Shown: piece after piece, positions 27,266 through 35,441 of the stretch
Layout: the number at the start of each line of letters is the position of its first letter
Numbering within the stretch: the first letter of the stretch is position 1
Assembly: GCA_035638255.1 (NCBI GenBank)
Contig: DASRAJ010000120.1
Span: forward strand, 36,267-100,266
Source: DASRAJ01 sp035638255
GTDB taxonomy: Bacteria > Bacteroidota > Bacteroidia > Chitinophagales > UBA10324
Reading direction: 5' to 3'
DNA: 64,000 bases
Program-made: the position numbers and the translations under genes
The notes under the pieces: model-generated
Database searches by the model: none
Told to the model about the DNA's origin: nothing
What the model saw: the letters and a program-made list of their open reading frames with translations, nothing else

Positions 27266-28756
27266 TTGTTATTTATGATTGTCATGAGGCAGAAACGATT
27301 CTATTGGTCATTGGTCATTGGTCTTTGGTCATTGGTCACCGGTCATTGTGTGTTGCGGGTAAGGAAGACCACTTTTCTATTTTCTATCTTCTCCCTTCTA
27401 TCTTCTATCCTCTCTTTTTCACAGGGAATTCGTCATTGGTCATTCGTCATTGGTTATTGTAAGTTACGAGTAAGGAAGACCGTTTTTCTATTTTCTATCC
27501 TCTATCTTCTGTGTTCTCACTTCTCCTTTTCACAGGGCAATTCTCTCCTTTGGCGCATCACCGGAAAAAAATCAGAGCCCCCCTCCTACCTCTATGGCAC
27601 CATGCACTCGGCTGATCCGAGAGTGTTTCATTTCGCTGATTCAGTTCTGCCGGTGTTTGAGAAGTGTAAAGCATTTGCAATGGAAGTGGTGGTGGACGAG
27701 AACTCACAAGCTATTATGCTGGAAAATATTTTCATGGAGAATGGGAGCACCTTGAAATCACTCCTCACTCAGGGACAGTATGATTCTGTGCAATGGTTTG
27801 CCATGAAAAATGCAGGACTTGCAATTTCATTTATCGACAAAATGAAACCGCTATATGTTGCCATGATGCTCGAGATGCTGAGTGGTGATGACTCGCTGCT
27901 CACGAACCCTGATCCATTCCTCGATCAGTATTTTGAAAATGAAGCTACCACCCAGCGAAAAAAAGTGATGGGAATAGAAACTGTAGAGGAACAAATGGGC
28001 ATCTTTGACATCATGACCTATCGCGATCAGGCGCAGTTGCTGATGAAATCCCTTCGTGAATATTCCGCTGATACGACAGCGTTCGAGCAGATGGTGCATT
28101 ATTACCTCTCGAATGATTTGCACAACATGATGTCGTTTGAAAATGATTTCTCATTGCCCGATTCTCTTTACAATGCCCTCATCACCAACCGTAATCTTAA
28201 AATGGCAACCCGCATTGACACCATGATTCAGCGTCAGTCAACCTTCATTGCAGTAGGAGCAGGACATCTCGGTGGTGATCAGGGGTTGGTTTCTTTGCTT
28301 CGTGAAAAGGGATACACTGTGCTTCCCATCATTCCAACATACAATCATTATCTTAAGGATGGGTGGTATCAGCTTTTTTCTCTGAAAAATAATTTCACAG
28401 CCGACTTCCCTTCACAGCCTGAAGTCACAACGGATACAATGAGCGGAAAAGAAGTTTGGTCCTATTCACTCAGTGAAAAAAGCCGCTCGGCATTGAATGA
28501 AGATTTCAGGGTTCTTGTTTTTCCATCCGGCATGGATGATGATGACATTCGTGTTTTTCTTTCAGCAAAAAAAATTGCTGACCTGAAGTTTAATAACTCT
28601 ACAGAGGAGAAATATTTTTCTTTTCAGCGCGAAGACAAAATGAAAGGACGCTGCTTGTTTATTTATTCAGGAGATAAGCGTTATGTGATTGTTTATGCCG
28701 CTGCTCACAAATCTAAAGATCCGGCTCGCTTTGCGGCATCCTTTATTATTAATTAG
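27266..28756 (+). CDS. TraB/GumN-family protein with duplicated signal segment
   Basis: 496 residues. The functional domain starts near residue 92 ('LLWRITGKKSEPPSYLYGTMHSADPRVF'), with the GTMH motif typical of TraB/GumN proteins and a second His motif 'VGAGHLGGDQG' at about 331. These proteins are thought to be metal-dependent hydrolases or proteases. The N-terminus is abnormal: two consecutive signal-peptide-like segments ('RKTTFLFSIFSLLSSILSFSQG' type), encoded by a 111 bp tandem duplication. The real start could be the ATG at 27266 or 27284, or a GTG/TTG at 27350/27353. Downstream of the TPR gene on the same strand. Confidence 0.85.
   Translation: MLFMIVMRQKRFYWSLVIGLWSLVTGHCVLRVRKTTFLFSIFSLLSSILSFSQGIRHWSFVIGYCKLRVRKTVFLFSILYLLCSHFSFSQGNSLLWRITGKKSEPPSYLYGTMHSADPRVFHFADSVLPVFEKCKAFAMEVVVDENSQAIMLENIFMENGSTLKSLLTQGQYDSVQWFAMKNAGLAISFIDKMKPLYVAMMLEMLSGDDSLLTNPDPFLDQYFENEATTQRKKVMGIETVEEQMGIFDIMTYRDQAQLLMKSLREYSADTTAFEQMVHYYLSNDLHNMMSFENDFSLPDSLYNALITNRNLKMATRIDTMIQRQSTFIAVGAGHLGGDQGLVSLLREKGYTVLPIIPTYNHYLKDGWYQLFSLKNNFTADFPSQPEVTTDTMSGKEVWSYSLSEKSRSALNEDFRVLVFPSGMDDDDIRVFLSAKKIADLKFNNSTEEKYFSFQREDKMKGRCLFIYSGDKRYVIVYAAAHKSKDPARFAASFIIN
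27320..27537. repeat. 111-bp in-frame tandem duplication at a gene start
   Basis: Units of 111 bp (37 codons), marked by AAGGAAGACC at 27361 and 27472 and CACAGGG at 27420 and 27531. Each unit holds GTCATTGGTCATTGG-type repeats followed by a pyrimidine-rich TTCTATTTTCTATC stretch that encodes a hydrophobic signal segment. Confidence 0.85.
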
Positions 28757-28823
28757 GGAGTATGTTTCACCCTTCAAAAATATCTTCTTCACTACTTTCA
28801 AAATATCTTCTTTCATTTGACAA

Positions 28824-29543
28824 ATGAAATCAAAAGCACCGACCCTTATCTGTCTCCTCTTGTTCCTTTCATTTCATCAATACAGTTTTGCTCAGCAAAA
28901 AGGTGTGGATGATCTCGTGGAGCAGTACAGGAGCCTCTTACATCCTCCACCTGATCAGGCGAAAAACACTCTGGCATACACCCAGAATTATATGGATTTG
29001 AAAAAGAAAGTAGCAGCCCTCGGGGAGACAAGCAAGGCGGCCTTTGAAAATGGCATCGCCAAATTTGCTGAAGATACCGGATATGCCACGTTGCATACGC
29101 TGCTATTTACTGAAGTCGCCGCTCAAAGCGCAATGGACAGCATTGAAAATAAAGTCGCCGCAAAGGGTACGGATGCGAATGCTACGGCACCTAAGGCGGC
29201 AGATTCCACAGTACAAATGCAGGTCTTTGACAGGAAACACAAACTGCTGCAGACGACACAAATTAAACCGGCAGATCTGGAAAATAAAATGAAGAAAGAC
29301 GGCTTTCAAATCGCCATTGCGAGTTATGATTTTAATTCTCATACGGTAACTCTGACACTCAGCCGCACCGATGCCTCGGGCACAACAGCAAGAATAACGC
29401 TTCCCTCTACCGGAGACCTTGACGCGAAATACAAACTTGTGGACGGTCGTTCACTTACGCTTCATAGCACTAACACCGGAGCTTCAACAGTGAAGGTGAG
29501 CGCCGGAAAAGTCAGCAGCCAGCATACGCAAAAAAAGAATTAA
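28824..29543 (+). CDS. Secreted protein of unknown function
   Basis: 239 residues with a signal peptide (MKSKAPTLICLLLFLSFHQYSFAQ). The N-terminal half is helical and charged ('GVDDLVEQYRSLLHPPPDQAKN', 'MDLKKKVAALGE'). The C-terminal half is beta-rich and ends in a Ser/Thr/Lys-rich tail. No T9SS sorting domain, lipobox or known family is visible, so it is probably periplasmic. It follows the TraB-family gene by 67 bp and precedes sua5 by 21 bp, both on the same strand. Confidence 0.65.
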   Translation: MKSKAPTLICLLLFLSFHQYSFAQQKGVDDLVEQYRSLLHPPPDQAKNTLAYTQNYMDLKKKVAALGETSKAAFENGIAKFAEDTGYATLHTLLFTEVAAQSAMDSIENKVAAKGTDANATAPKAADSTVQMQVFDRKHKLLQTTQIKPADLENKMKKDGFQIAIASYDFNSHTVTLTLSRTDASGTTARITLPSTGDLDAKYKLVDGRSLTLHSTNTGASTVKVSAGKVSSQHTQKKN

Positions 29544-29564
29544 GGAAACGCGAATGCGCCCAGT

Positions 29565-30551
29565 ATGATGATCACCGCTAAACAAGCCGTTGAACTTTTA
29601 AGCGATGGAAAGGTAGTGGCAGTTCCCACTGAAACCGTGTATGGACTTGCTGCTGATGCACTGAATCCCTCTGCAATTGCAAAAATTTTCGAAGTCAAAA
29701 ACCGCCCTGCAGACAATCCCCTGATCTGTCATTTTCACAGCATTGAAGAGTTGAAAAATTTCGTTAAAGAAATTCCGGATGCTACTTCAACATTGATGAA
29801 ACATTTTTCTCCGGGACCCATCAGTTTCATGCTTGATCTTCCTGAGAATTCCCCCCTGAAATTTGCTACATGCGGAAGGGCACAAGTTATTGTGCGCATC
29901 CCCGATCACCCGTTATTTCTTGAGATCATCAGTAACTTAAATCGCCCTGCGGCTGCCCCAAGTGCGAATACTTCCGGAAGAGTTTCACCCACCTCTGCGG
30001 AAATGGTGGAGAAAGATTTAGGGGGAAAAATTGACGGCATTGTTGATGGGGGAATCAGTCATTTTGGAATTGAGTCCACCATTGTGGATGCGCGCAGTGA
30101 AGGTGAAATTTTTATTCTTCGCCCCGGGGCAATTGGTGAAGAAGAGATTCAAAAAAAAATTCCTGGTACAAAAATTATTTCTAAGAAAATTCCTGACCTG
30201 CAAATAACTCCTGGAACACAGTATCGTCACTACGCTCCCGCTACACCCGTTTTCCTGATCAATACCCCCGATGAATTGCCCGAAGAAAAAATCACTGCAC
30301 TCCTGCTTACCGAAGAGCAACTCAATGTTATCCACGACACGGTGAGCAGGAAATTCAACGAGGGAGAAATTCATTTCATCGTACTCGGCTCGGTGAACGA
30401 ACTTGATATTCTCGCGAAGCATTTTTACCGGAATCTTGCCTCACTCGATCACCTTGGAATTTCGAAAGCATTTTTTCTCAACAATGATTGGGGAGATTCT
30501 TCTCTTGGAAAGGCATTGCGAAACCGGATTGAGAAAATTGTCTCCCGCTGA
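29565..30551 (+). CDS. sua5: L-threonylcarbamoyladenylate synthase (Sua5 type)
   Basis: 328 residues, the length of the two-domain Sua5 form rather than the short TsaC. The YrdC domain (about 5-195) has 'VPTETVYGLAADA', 'KNRPADNPLICHF' and 'PAAAPSANTSGRVSPT', which form the ATP, threonine and bicarbonate site. The linker carries the Sua5 signature 'TPGTQYRHYAP', followed by the C-terminal Sua5 domain. It makes threonylcarbamoyl-AMP for the t6A37 modification of ANN-decoding tRNAs. A tRNA-Arg(UCU), itself an ANN-decoding tRNA, lies 56 bp downstream. Confidence 0.95.
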   Translation: MMITAKQAVELLSDGKVVAVPTETVYGLAADALNPSAIAKIFEVKNRPADNPLICHFHSIEELKNFVKEIPDATSTLMKHFSPGPISFMLDLPENSPLKFATCGRAQVIVRIPDHPLFLEIISNLNRPAAAPSANTSGRVSPTSAEMVEKDLGGKIDGIVDGGISHFGIESTIVDARSEGEIFILRPGAIGEEEIQKKIPGTKIISKKIPDLQITPGTQYRHYAPATPVFLINTPDELPEEKITALLLTEEQLNVIHDTVSRKFNEGEIHFIVLGSVNELDILAKHFYRNLASLDHLGISKAFFLNNDWGDSSLGKALRNRIEKIVSR

Positions 30552-30607
30552 TTTTGTCAATAGACAAACAGGAGTTTGTTTTTATTTTTGCCCAATGTCT
30601 TAATAAT

Positions 30608-30681
30608 GGTCCCGTAGCTCAACTGGATAGAGCGACAGCCTTCTAAGCTGTAGGTCGCGCGTTCGAGTCGCGCCGGGATCA
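30608..30681 (+). tRNA. tRNA-Arg (anticodon UCU)
   Basis: 74 nt cloverleaf: acceptor GGTCCCG/CGGGATC with one G-T pair, D-arm with 'AGCTCAACTGGATAGAGC', anticodon stem-loop GCCTTCTAAGC with TCT in the centre, and T-arm GCGCG-TTCGAGT-CGCGC. CCA is not encoded. It decodes AGA/AGG. It sits between sua5 and ung on the same strand. Confidence 0.95.
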
Positions 30682-30688
30682 CCCACTC

Positions 30689-31369
30689 ATGAATGCAGTA
30701 GATGTACAAATAGAATCGGGTTGGAAACAACTGCTTCATGACGAATTCCAGCAACCCTATTTTTCGTCTATCAAACAATTTCTTCTCGAAGAGAAAACAA
30801 AAGGACAAATCATTTATCCTCCCGGCTCTCTAATCTTCAACGCATTTAATCTCACGCCATTTGATAAGTTGAACGTGGTGATCCTCGGACAAGATCCTTA
30901 TCATGGGCCGGGGCAAGCACATGGCTTGTGTTTCTCGGTTCCTGATAAAATTCAGCTCCCGCCTTCACTGCAAAATATTTTCAAAGAGCTAAATACCGAT
31001 CTGGGAATTCCGATTTCAAAATCCGGCAATCTTACCAGGTGGGCACAGCAAGGCGTGATGTTGTTGAATGCCCTACTGACCGTGAGAGCAAATCAACCTG
31101 CATCGCATCATGGAATAGGATGGGAAACTTTTACAGACGCTGTAATCAGGAAAATTTCAGAGAACAAATCCGGCGTGGTGTTTTTACTCTGGGGAAAATT
31201 TGCGCAGGACAAACAATCACTCATTGATCTCACCAGGCATCATGTTTTGAAAGCAGCGCATCCCTCTCCCTTCTCTGCGAACAATGGCTTCTTCGGATGC
31301 AAACATTTTTCAAGAACGAACGAACTTCTTATTCAAAACGGAAAACAGCCAATTGATTGGGTTCTCTGA
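30689..31369 (+). CDS. ung: Uracil-DNA glycosylase, family 1
   Basis: 226 residues, the usual length. The catalytic motif 'VILGQDPYHGPGQAHGL' is at about 64-80 (Asp is the water-activating residue), with the uracil-binding 'NALLTVRANQPASH' and the minor-groove loop 'HPSPFSANNGFFG' (catalytic His). It removes uracil from DNA at the start of base-excision repair. It begins 7 bp after the tRNA-Arg 3' end. Confidence 0.97.
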   Translation: MNAVDVQIESGWKQLLHDEFQQPYFSSIKQFLLEEKTKGQIIYPPGSLIFNAFNLTPFDKLNVVILGQDPYHGPGQAHGLCFSVPDKIQLPPSLQNIFKELNTDLGIPISKSGNLTRWAQQGVMLLNALLTVRANQPASHHGIGWETFTDAVIRKISENKSGVVFLLWGKFAQDKQSLIDLTRHHVLKAAHPSPFSANNGFFGCKHFSRTNELLIQNGKQPIDWVL

Positions 31370-31410
31370 CTTTCATTCTCTTCTACCTTCTAACTTCCTT
31401 TTTTCCGCAC

Positions 31411-31437
31411 ACAAAAATGCCCCGCATCCACGAGGCA
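31411..31437 (-). terminator. Rho-independent terminator of the cold-shock gene
   Basis: Read on the minus strand: stem TGCCTCG/CGGGGCA with a six-base loop, followed directly by TTTTTGTG. It lies about 27 bp after the stop of the cold-shock gene. Confidence 0.7.
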
Positions 31438-31463
31438 TCTCAGGCAATCGTTTTATCTGTTGA

Positions 31464-31658
31464 TCACGAAATGCGTTTAACATTCACTGCATTCATTCCT
31501 TTTTTTCCTTCCTGCGTATCGAACGACACCTTTTCATCCTGGCGAATGTCATCCACCAGCCCGGTGGCATGTACAAAAATTTCCTCGCCGGTACTGTCAT
31601 CAATGATAAAACCGAATCCCTTGGCTTTGTTGAAGAACTTTACTTTGCCTGTGTTCAT
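31464..31658 (-). CDS. cspA: Cold-shock protein
   Basis: 64 residues forming one OB fold. Both RNA-binding motifs are present: 'KGFGFI' (RNP1) at 13-18 and 'EIFVHAT' (RNP2) at 26-32. It binds single-stranded RNA and DNA and acts as an RNA chaperone. It has its own promoter candidate upstream and a terminator downstream, so it is a single-gene unit convergent with ung. Confidence 0.95.
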   Translation of the reverse strand: MNTGKVKFFNKAKGFGFIIDDSTGEEIFVHATGLVDDIRQDEKVSFDTQEGKKGMNAVNVKRIS

Positions 31659-31694
31659 GTCCTGAAAATTATTGGTGAAAAATTTTTAGCAGAA

Positions 31695-31729
31695 CAAAGA
31701 TAAAAGTTAACCGGAATTTCAGTAGGCAA
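31695..31729 (-). promoter_or_regulatory. Candidate Bacteroidota promoter of the cold-shock gene
   Basis: On the minus strand TATCTTTG (31702-31695) matches the -7 consensus TAnnTTTG exactly. A TTG at 31729-31727 lies 24 bases upstream, one base beyond the usual 17-23 spacing. The 5' leader would be about 30 bases. Confidence 0.4.
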
Positions 31730-31770
31730 GATTTAAAGAAAAATTTTGGAGCGGGTGGAATTTGAACAGC

Positions 31771-31915
31771 ATTTTTCTGCAGGGGTGATGGAAGAGCTCA
31801 CTCTCCAAAACGTCATCCGTCCCGCAGTACTACATCATCGGAATCCGATTTAATTGAGGGATGCCAAAATAAATTCGGCATGACAGCATCACCTTCGGTT
31901 ACCCCGCAGAAAAAT
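31771..31915. repeat. MITE-like palindromic repeat
   Basis: About 145 bp with near-perfect terminal inverted arms ATTTTTCTGCAGGGGT (31771-31786) and ACCCCGCAGAAAAAT (31901-31915). Inside is CCCGCAGTACT, shared with the repeat at 9760-9870, and GGCATGACAG. It has no coding capacity and ends 2 bp before the stop codon of the ABC ATPase gene. Confidence 0.5.
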
Positions 31916-31916
31916 T

Positions 31917-32621
31917 TCACGCCATCACACTTCTTCGCTCGTTGATAACATCGGAAGAAATTTCACCATCGCGAAGTTTTACGATGCGGTGAGCGTAAAG
32001 CGAAATATCTTCTTCGTGCGTGACGATGATTACGGTATTCCCGGCTTTATGGATCTGATCAAAGATGGTCATGATTTCAATAGATGTTTTGCTGTCAAGA
32101 TTTCCGGTTGGCTCATCAGCGAGGATGATAGAAGGTTCATTCACGAGTGCCCGTGCGATCGCGACACGTTGCTTTTGTCCCCCCGAAAGTTCATTCGGCT
32201 TGTGATCCATTCGATCACCCAAACCCACGGCGCTTAACATTTCTTTCGCCCGCTGTTCCCTAAAGTGACGATTCTTCCCTGCATAGATCAATGGTAAAGC
32301 AACATTCTCAAGCGCACTTAATCGTGGCATCAGGTTGAAGGTTTGAAAGACAAACCCGATTTCTTTATTCCTGATCACCGCCATTTCATTATCGTGAAGC
32401 GAGCTTACATTTTTTCCATTGAGGATATAGGTTCCGCTTGTAGCAGTATCCAGCAAACCCAAAATGTTCATGAGCGTCGATTTGCCCGAGCCGGACGGGC
32501 CCATGAGCGCCACGTATTCATTTTTTTGAATGGAAAATGAAATGTCTGCTAATGCGGCAATTACTTCTCGTCCCATTATATATTCTTTTCTGATTTTGTC
32601 GCACGAAATAATTTCTGCCAT
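31917..32621 (-). CDS. ABC transporter ATP-binding protein (MacB/LolD type)
   Basis: 234 residues, a complete ATPase: Walker A 'GPSGSGKST' (about 40), Q-loop 'FVFQTFNLMPRLSALENV', signature 'LSGGQKQRVAIARALV', Walker B 'IILADEPTGNLD' and H-loop 'VIIVTHE'. The 'PTGNLDS' and 'FNLMP' text is typical of the MacB/LolD/FtsE group, which drive mechanotransmission or lipoprotein release with FtsX-like permeases. No permease gene is adjacent, so the partner must be elsewhere. The substrate is unassigned. Confidence 0.92.
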   Translation of the reverse strand: MAEIISCDKIRKEYIMGREVIAALADISFSIQKNEYVALMGPSGSGKSTLMNILGLLDTATSGTYILNGKNVSSLHDNEMAVIRNKEIGFVFQTFNLMPRLSALENVALPLIYAGKNRHFREQRAKEMLSAVGLGDRMDHKPNELSGGQKQRVAIARALVNEPSIILADEPTGNLDSKTSIEIMTIFDQIHKAGNTVIIVTHEEDISLYAHRIVKLRDGEISSDVINERRSVMA

Positions 32622-32728
32622 GGATAGGAAATTGGGTTATTGGGAAATTGGGTTATTCGGGTTTGAATTAGACGATAAATCTATTTTGTAAATCGTTTCG
32701 CCTCTGGCGAAATCGTAATCGTTCCCCA

Positions 32729-33487
32729 CTAATCGGGAGCAAATCGTGTATTGTAATTTCTCAAATCTCTTTCAAGGATATGAAAAACTTTTTCCTTCAG
32801 TAAATTCAAATCATCCATTGTCATTCCCTTAGTTTCAATGGGCGCATGTACAAATACTCTCGCTACTCCCGGGTGTCCGTACATTTTCCATCCATCAACA
32901 AATAACAATCGCCAGTTGTCAGTCATCGTCAAAGGTACTATGGGAATTTGCTTTTCAATCGCGAGGCGAAAAGGTCCGTTCTTGAAGCGAACCATCTTCG
33001 GAGGGTGAGGACTTATTGTTCCTTCAGGATACACTACGATGTTAAATCCTTTATCCAGGCTATCACCTGCTTCCTGTATTGCTTTAAAAGATTCCCGGTT
33101 GCTTTCCCGATCCACTGAAATATCAAGGTTTTTGAAAAAGATATTCAGGATGGGGATGTTGGCGAGTTCAGCCTTCGCCATGAAGCGCCAATTTCTTTTT
33201 ACAGATAACGCGGAAACGGGAATGTCGAGATAGGAAAAGTGATTCGCACAAAAAATGTATGGCTGATTCCGATCCAATTCATGCTCGAAATGAATGCTCG
33301 GAATAATTCCGGTGAGTAAAAAAAGCAATCGTGCCCACACCACTCTCAGGCGATTTGCATAACGAAACCATTTTTCTCTTGAAAGAAGCATTGCAAATGC
33401 CGGATAGAAAATGAGAAAGATGAGAACAAAAATCAAGAAGTACCAATACGCCCACAGCACTTTCAGGGGATGCAGTACTTTTTTCAC
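32729..33487 (-). CDS. 1-acyl-glycerol-3-phosphate acyltransferase (PlsC family)
   Basis: 252 residues from a GTG at 33487. This start gives an N-terminus (MKKVLHPLKVLW) leading into a membrane helix; the upstream extension to 33631 only translates a GAGTCGTGA repeat and is unlikely. Acyltransferase motifs are present: 'FCANHFSYLDIP' (HX4D-type, with His and Asp), 'DRESNRESFKA' and 'VVYPEGTISPHPP' (EGT glycerol-phosphate binding). It acylates lysophosphatidic acid in phospholipid synthesis at the inner membrane. Confidence 0.88.
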   Translation of the reverse strand: MKKVLHPLKVLWAYWYFLIFVLIFLIFYPAFAMLLSREKWFRYANRLRVVWARLLFLLTGIIPSIHFEHELDRNQPYIFCANHFSYLDIPVSALSVKRNWRFMAKAELANIPILNIFFKNLDISVDRESNRESFKAIQEAGDSLDKGFNIVVYPEGTISPHPPKMVRFKNGPFRLAIEKQIPIVPLTMTDNWRLLFVDGWKMYGHPGVARVFVHAPIETKGMTMDDLNLLKEKVFHILERDLRNYNTRFAPD

Positions 33488-33544
33488 GGCGACAAATGTA
33501 AGAGAGTGGAGGGTGTTCGCAGAATTCTGTTGAAATGGTGAATA

Positions 33545-33592
33545 GTGAGTCTCGCGAGTCGTGAATCGTGAGTCGTAAGTCGTGAGTCGGAA
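33545..33592. repeat. Short tandem repeat GAGTCGTGA upstream of acyltransferase
   Basis: Imperfect copies of GAGTCGTGA/AAGTCGTGA between two divergent genes. Similar in style to the CACGTCT array at 35343-35384. It creates a false N-terminal extension of the acyltransferase. Confidence 0.6.
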
Positions 33593-33677
33593 GTTTATCT
33601 TCTCAAAATATTTTGTCCGGACTAAGTTCATTCAATCTCCGATTTTTGTTGCCGGAACTTTTAAATAGAAAATCATC

Positions 33678-35315
33678 ATGCCCATCACTGAAAAACCTTC
33701 CTGGAAGAAACTGGAAAATCACTACAACAAAATTTCTTCGCAGCACATGCGGGATTGGTTTTCAGACGATCCTCACCGTTTTGAAAAATTTTCTTTGCAT
33801 TTCAAAGACATTCTTGTTGACTATTCAAAAAACAGAATCACTGAAGAGACAATGCTGCTTCTGTTACAACTCGCAGAGGAATGCAACCTGAAGGAATGGA
33901 TTGAGAAAATGTTTTCCGGAGACAAAATCAACAGCACTGAACATCGGGCTGTCTTGCATGTAGCGCTGCGCAACCGTAATAACCATCCGATATATGTTGA
34001 TGGAAGAGATGTGATGGCTGATGTGAATGCTGTACTCGAAAGGATGAAAAGCTTTTCCGAAAAGATTCGCAGCGGTGAATGGAAAGGTTTTACGGGGAAA
34101 CCCATCACTGATGTAATTAACATTGGTATCGGCGGTTCTGACTTAGGTCCTCACATGGTTTGTGAAGCATTGAAGCCTTACGGGCATCAGCGGCTGCGAA
34201 TGCACTTCGTTTCGAATGTTGACGGAACTGACATTGCTGAAACACTGAAGCAACTCAATCCTGAAACATCATTGTTCATCATTTCTTCAAAAACATTCAC
34301 CACCCAGGAGACAATTACGAATGCGCAGACTGCTCGACAGTGGTTACTTGACGCTTTAAAAGATGAAGCAAGCATCGCAAAACATTTTGTAGCCGTATCT
34401 ACCAACTCACAGGAGGTGAAGAAATTCGGCATTGACACAAGCAACATGTTTGAGTTTTGGGATTGGGTTGGGGGAAGATATTCCCTATGGTCAACCATCG
34501 GGTTATCCATTGTACTTTTTATCGGCTTCGAAAATTTTGAAAAACTTCTTACGGGCGCACATGAGATGGATAAATATTTTCATACTACTCCATTTGAAAA
34601 AAATATTCCGGTGGTTCTTGCGCTCATCGGCATCTGGTATAATAATTTTTTTGATGTGCAGACCGAAGCAATTCTACCCTATGATCAATACATGTTTTGG
34701 TTCCCCGCATATTTCCAGCAAGGCGATATGGAAAGCAATGGCAAGAGTGTGACACGTGACGGCATGCCGGTAAGTGTTTCCACCGGTCCGGTTATTTGGG
34801 GGCAGCCCGGAACGAATGGGCAGCATGCATTTTACCAGCTCATTCACCAGGGAACGAAATTGATTCCTTGCGATTTTCTTGCGCCGGCTCAGTCACAAAA
34901 TCCAATCGGTGATCATCATCAAAAATTACTTGCAAACTTTTTTGCTCAGACGGAAGCCCTGATGAAAGGAAAAACCAGCGAAGAAGCATTGGAGGAATTA
35001 AGACATGAAAAATTGAGTGAGGAAGAAATCAAAGGTCTTCTTCCTCATAAGCTTTTCGCAGGAAACAAACCCAGTAATTCCATCCTCTTCACAAAACTTA
35101 CTCCTGAAACACTCGGTTCGTTGATTGCGATGTATGAGCATAAAATTTTTGTCCAGGGAATTATCTGGAACATCAATTCATTTGATCAATGGGGTGTTGA
35201 ACTCGGTAAGCAACTTGCGAAAAAAATTCTGTCGGAATTAGAAAGTGAAGAAAAAATTTCCACTCATGATTCTTCAACCAATGGCTTGATCAATTACTTC
35301 AAAGAAATCACATAA
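33678..35315 (+). CDS. pgi: Glucose-6-phosphate isomerase
   Basis: 545 residues, the full bacterial length. It carries both family signatures: 'DVINIGIGGSDLGPHMV' (sugar-phosphate binding, about 150) and 'GQPGTNGQHAFYQLIHQGT' near 375, with the catalytic Glu and the His of 'NGQHAFYQL'. Lys near the C-terminus in 'WGVELGKQLAKKI' is the ring-opening residue. It interconverts glucose-6-phosphate and fructose-6-phosphate in glycolysis and gluconeogenesis. It is divergent from the acyltransferase and precedes trpS on the same strand. Confidence 0.97.
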   Translation: MPITEKPSWKKLENHYNKISSQHMRDWFSDDPHRFEKFSLHFKDILVDYSKNRITEETMLLLLQLAEECNLKEWIEKMFSGDKINSTEHRAVLHVALRNRNNHPIYVDGRDVMADVNAVLERMKSFSEKIRSGEWKGFTGKPITDVINIGIGGSDLGPHMVCEALKPYGHQRLRMHFVSNVDGTDIAETLKQLNPETSLFIISSKTFTTQETITNAQTARQWLLDALKDEASIAKHFVAVSTNSQEVKKFGIDTSNMFEFWDWVGGRYSLWSTIGLSIVLFIGFENFEKLLTGAHEMDKYFHTTPFEKNIPVVLALIGIWYNNFFDVQTEAILPYDQYMFWFPAYFQQGDMESNGKSVTRDGMPVSVSTGPVIWGQPGTNGQHAFYQLIHQGTKLIPCDFLAPAQSQNPIGDHHQKLLANFFAQTEALMKGKTSEEALEELRHEKLSEEEIKGLLPHKLFAGNKPSNSILFTKLTPETLGSLIAMYEHKIFVQGIIWNINSFDQWGVELGKQLAKKILSELESEEKISTHDSSTNGLINYFKEIT

Positions 35316-35342
35316 TAATTCTGAATTTGCAAATCCCCTTTT

Positions 35343-35384
35343 CACGTCTCACGTCTCACGTCTCACGTCTCACGTCTCACGTCT
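35343..35384. repeat. CACGTCT tandem repeat
   Basis: Six exact copies of the 7-mer CACGTCT between pgi and trpS. It is a simple-sequence repeat that could change length by slippage. It lies about 60 bp upstream of the trpS start, so it could alter the leader or promoter spacing. Confidence 0.85.
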
Positions 35385-35441
35385 CACCTTTCACCTTTTC
35401 CCTTCCAACCTTAATTGCCTTTTCGTTTCTTTGCCTCCACA

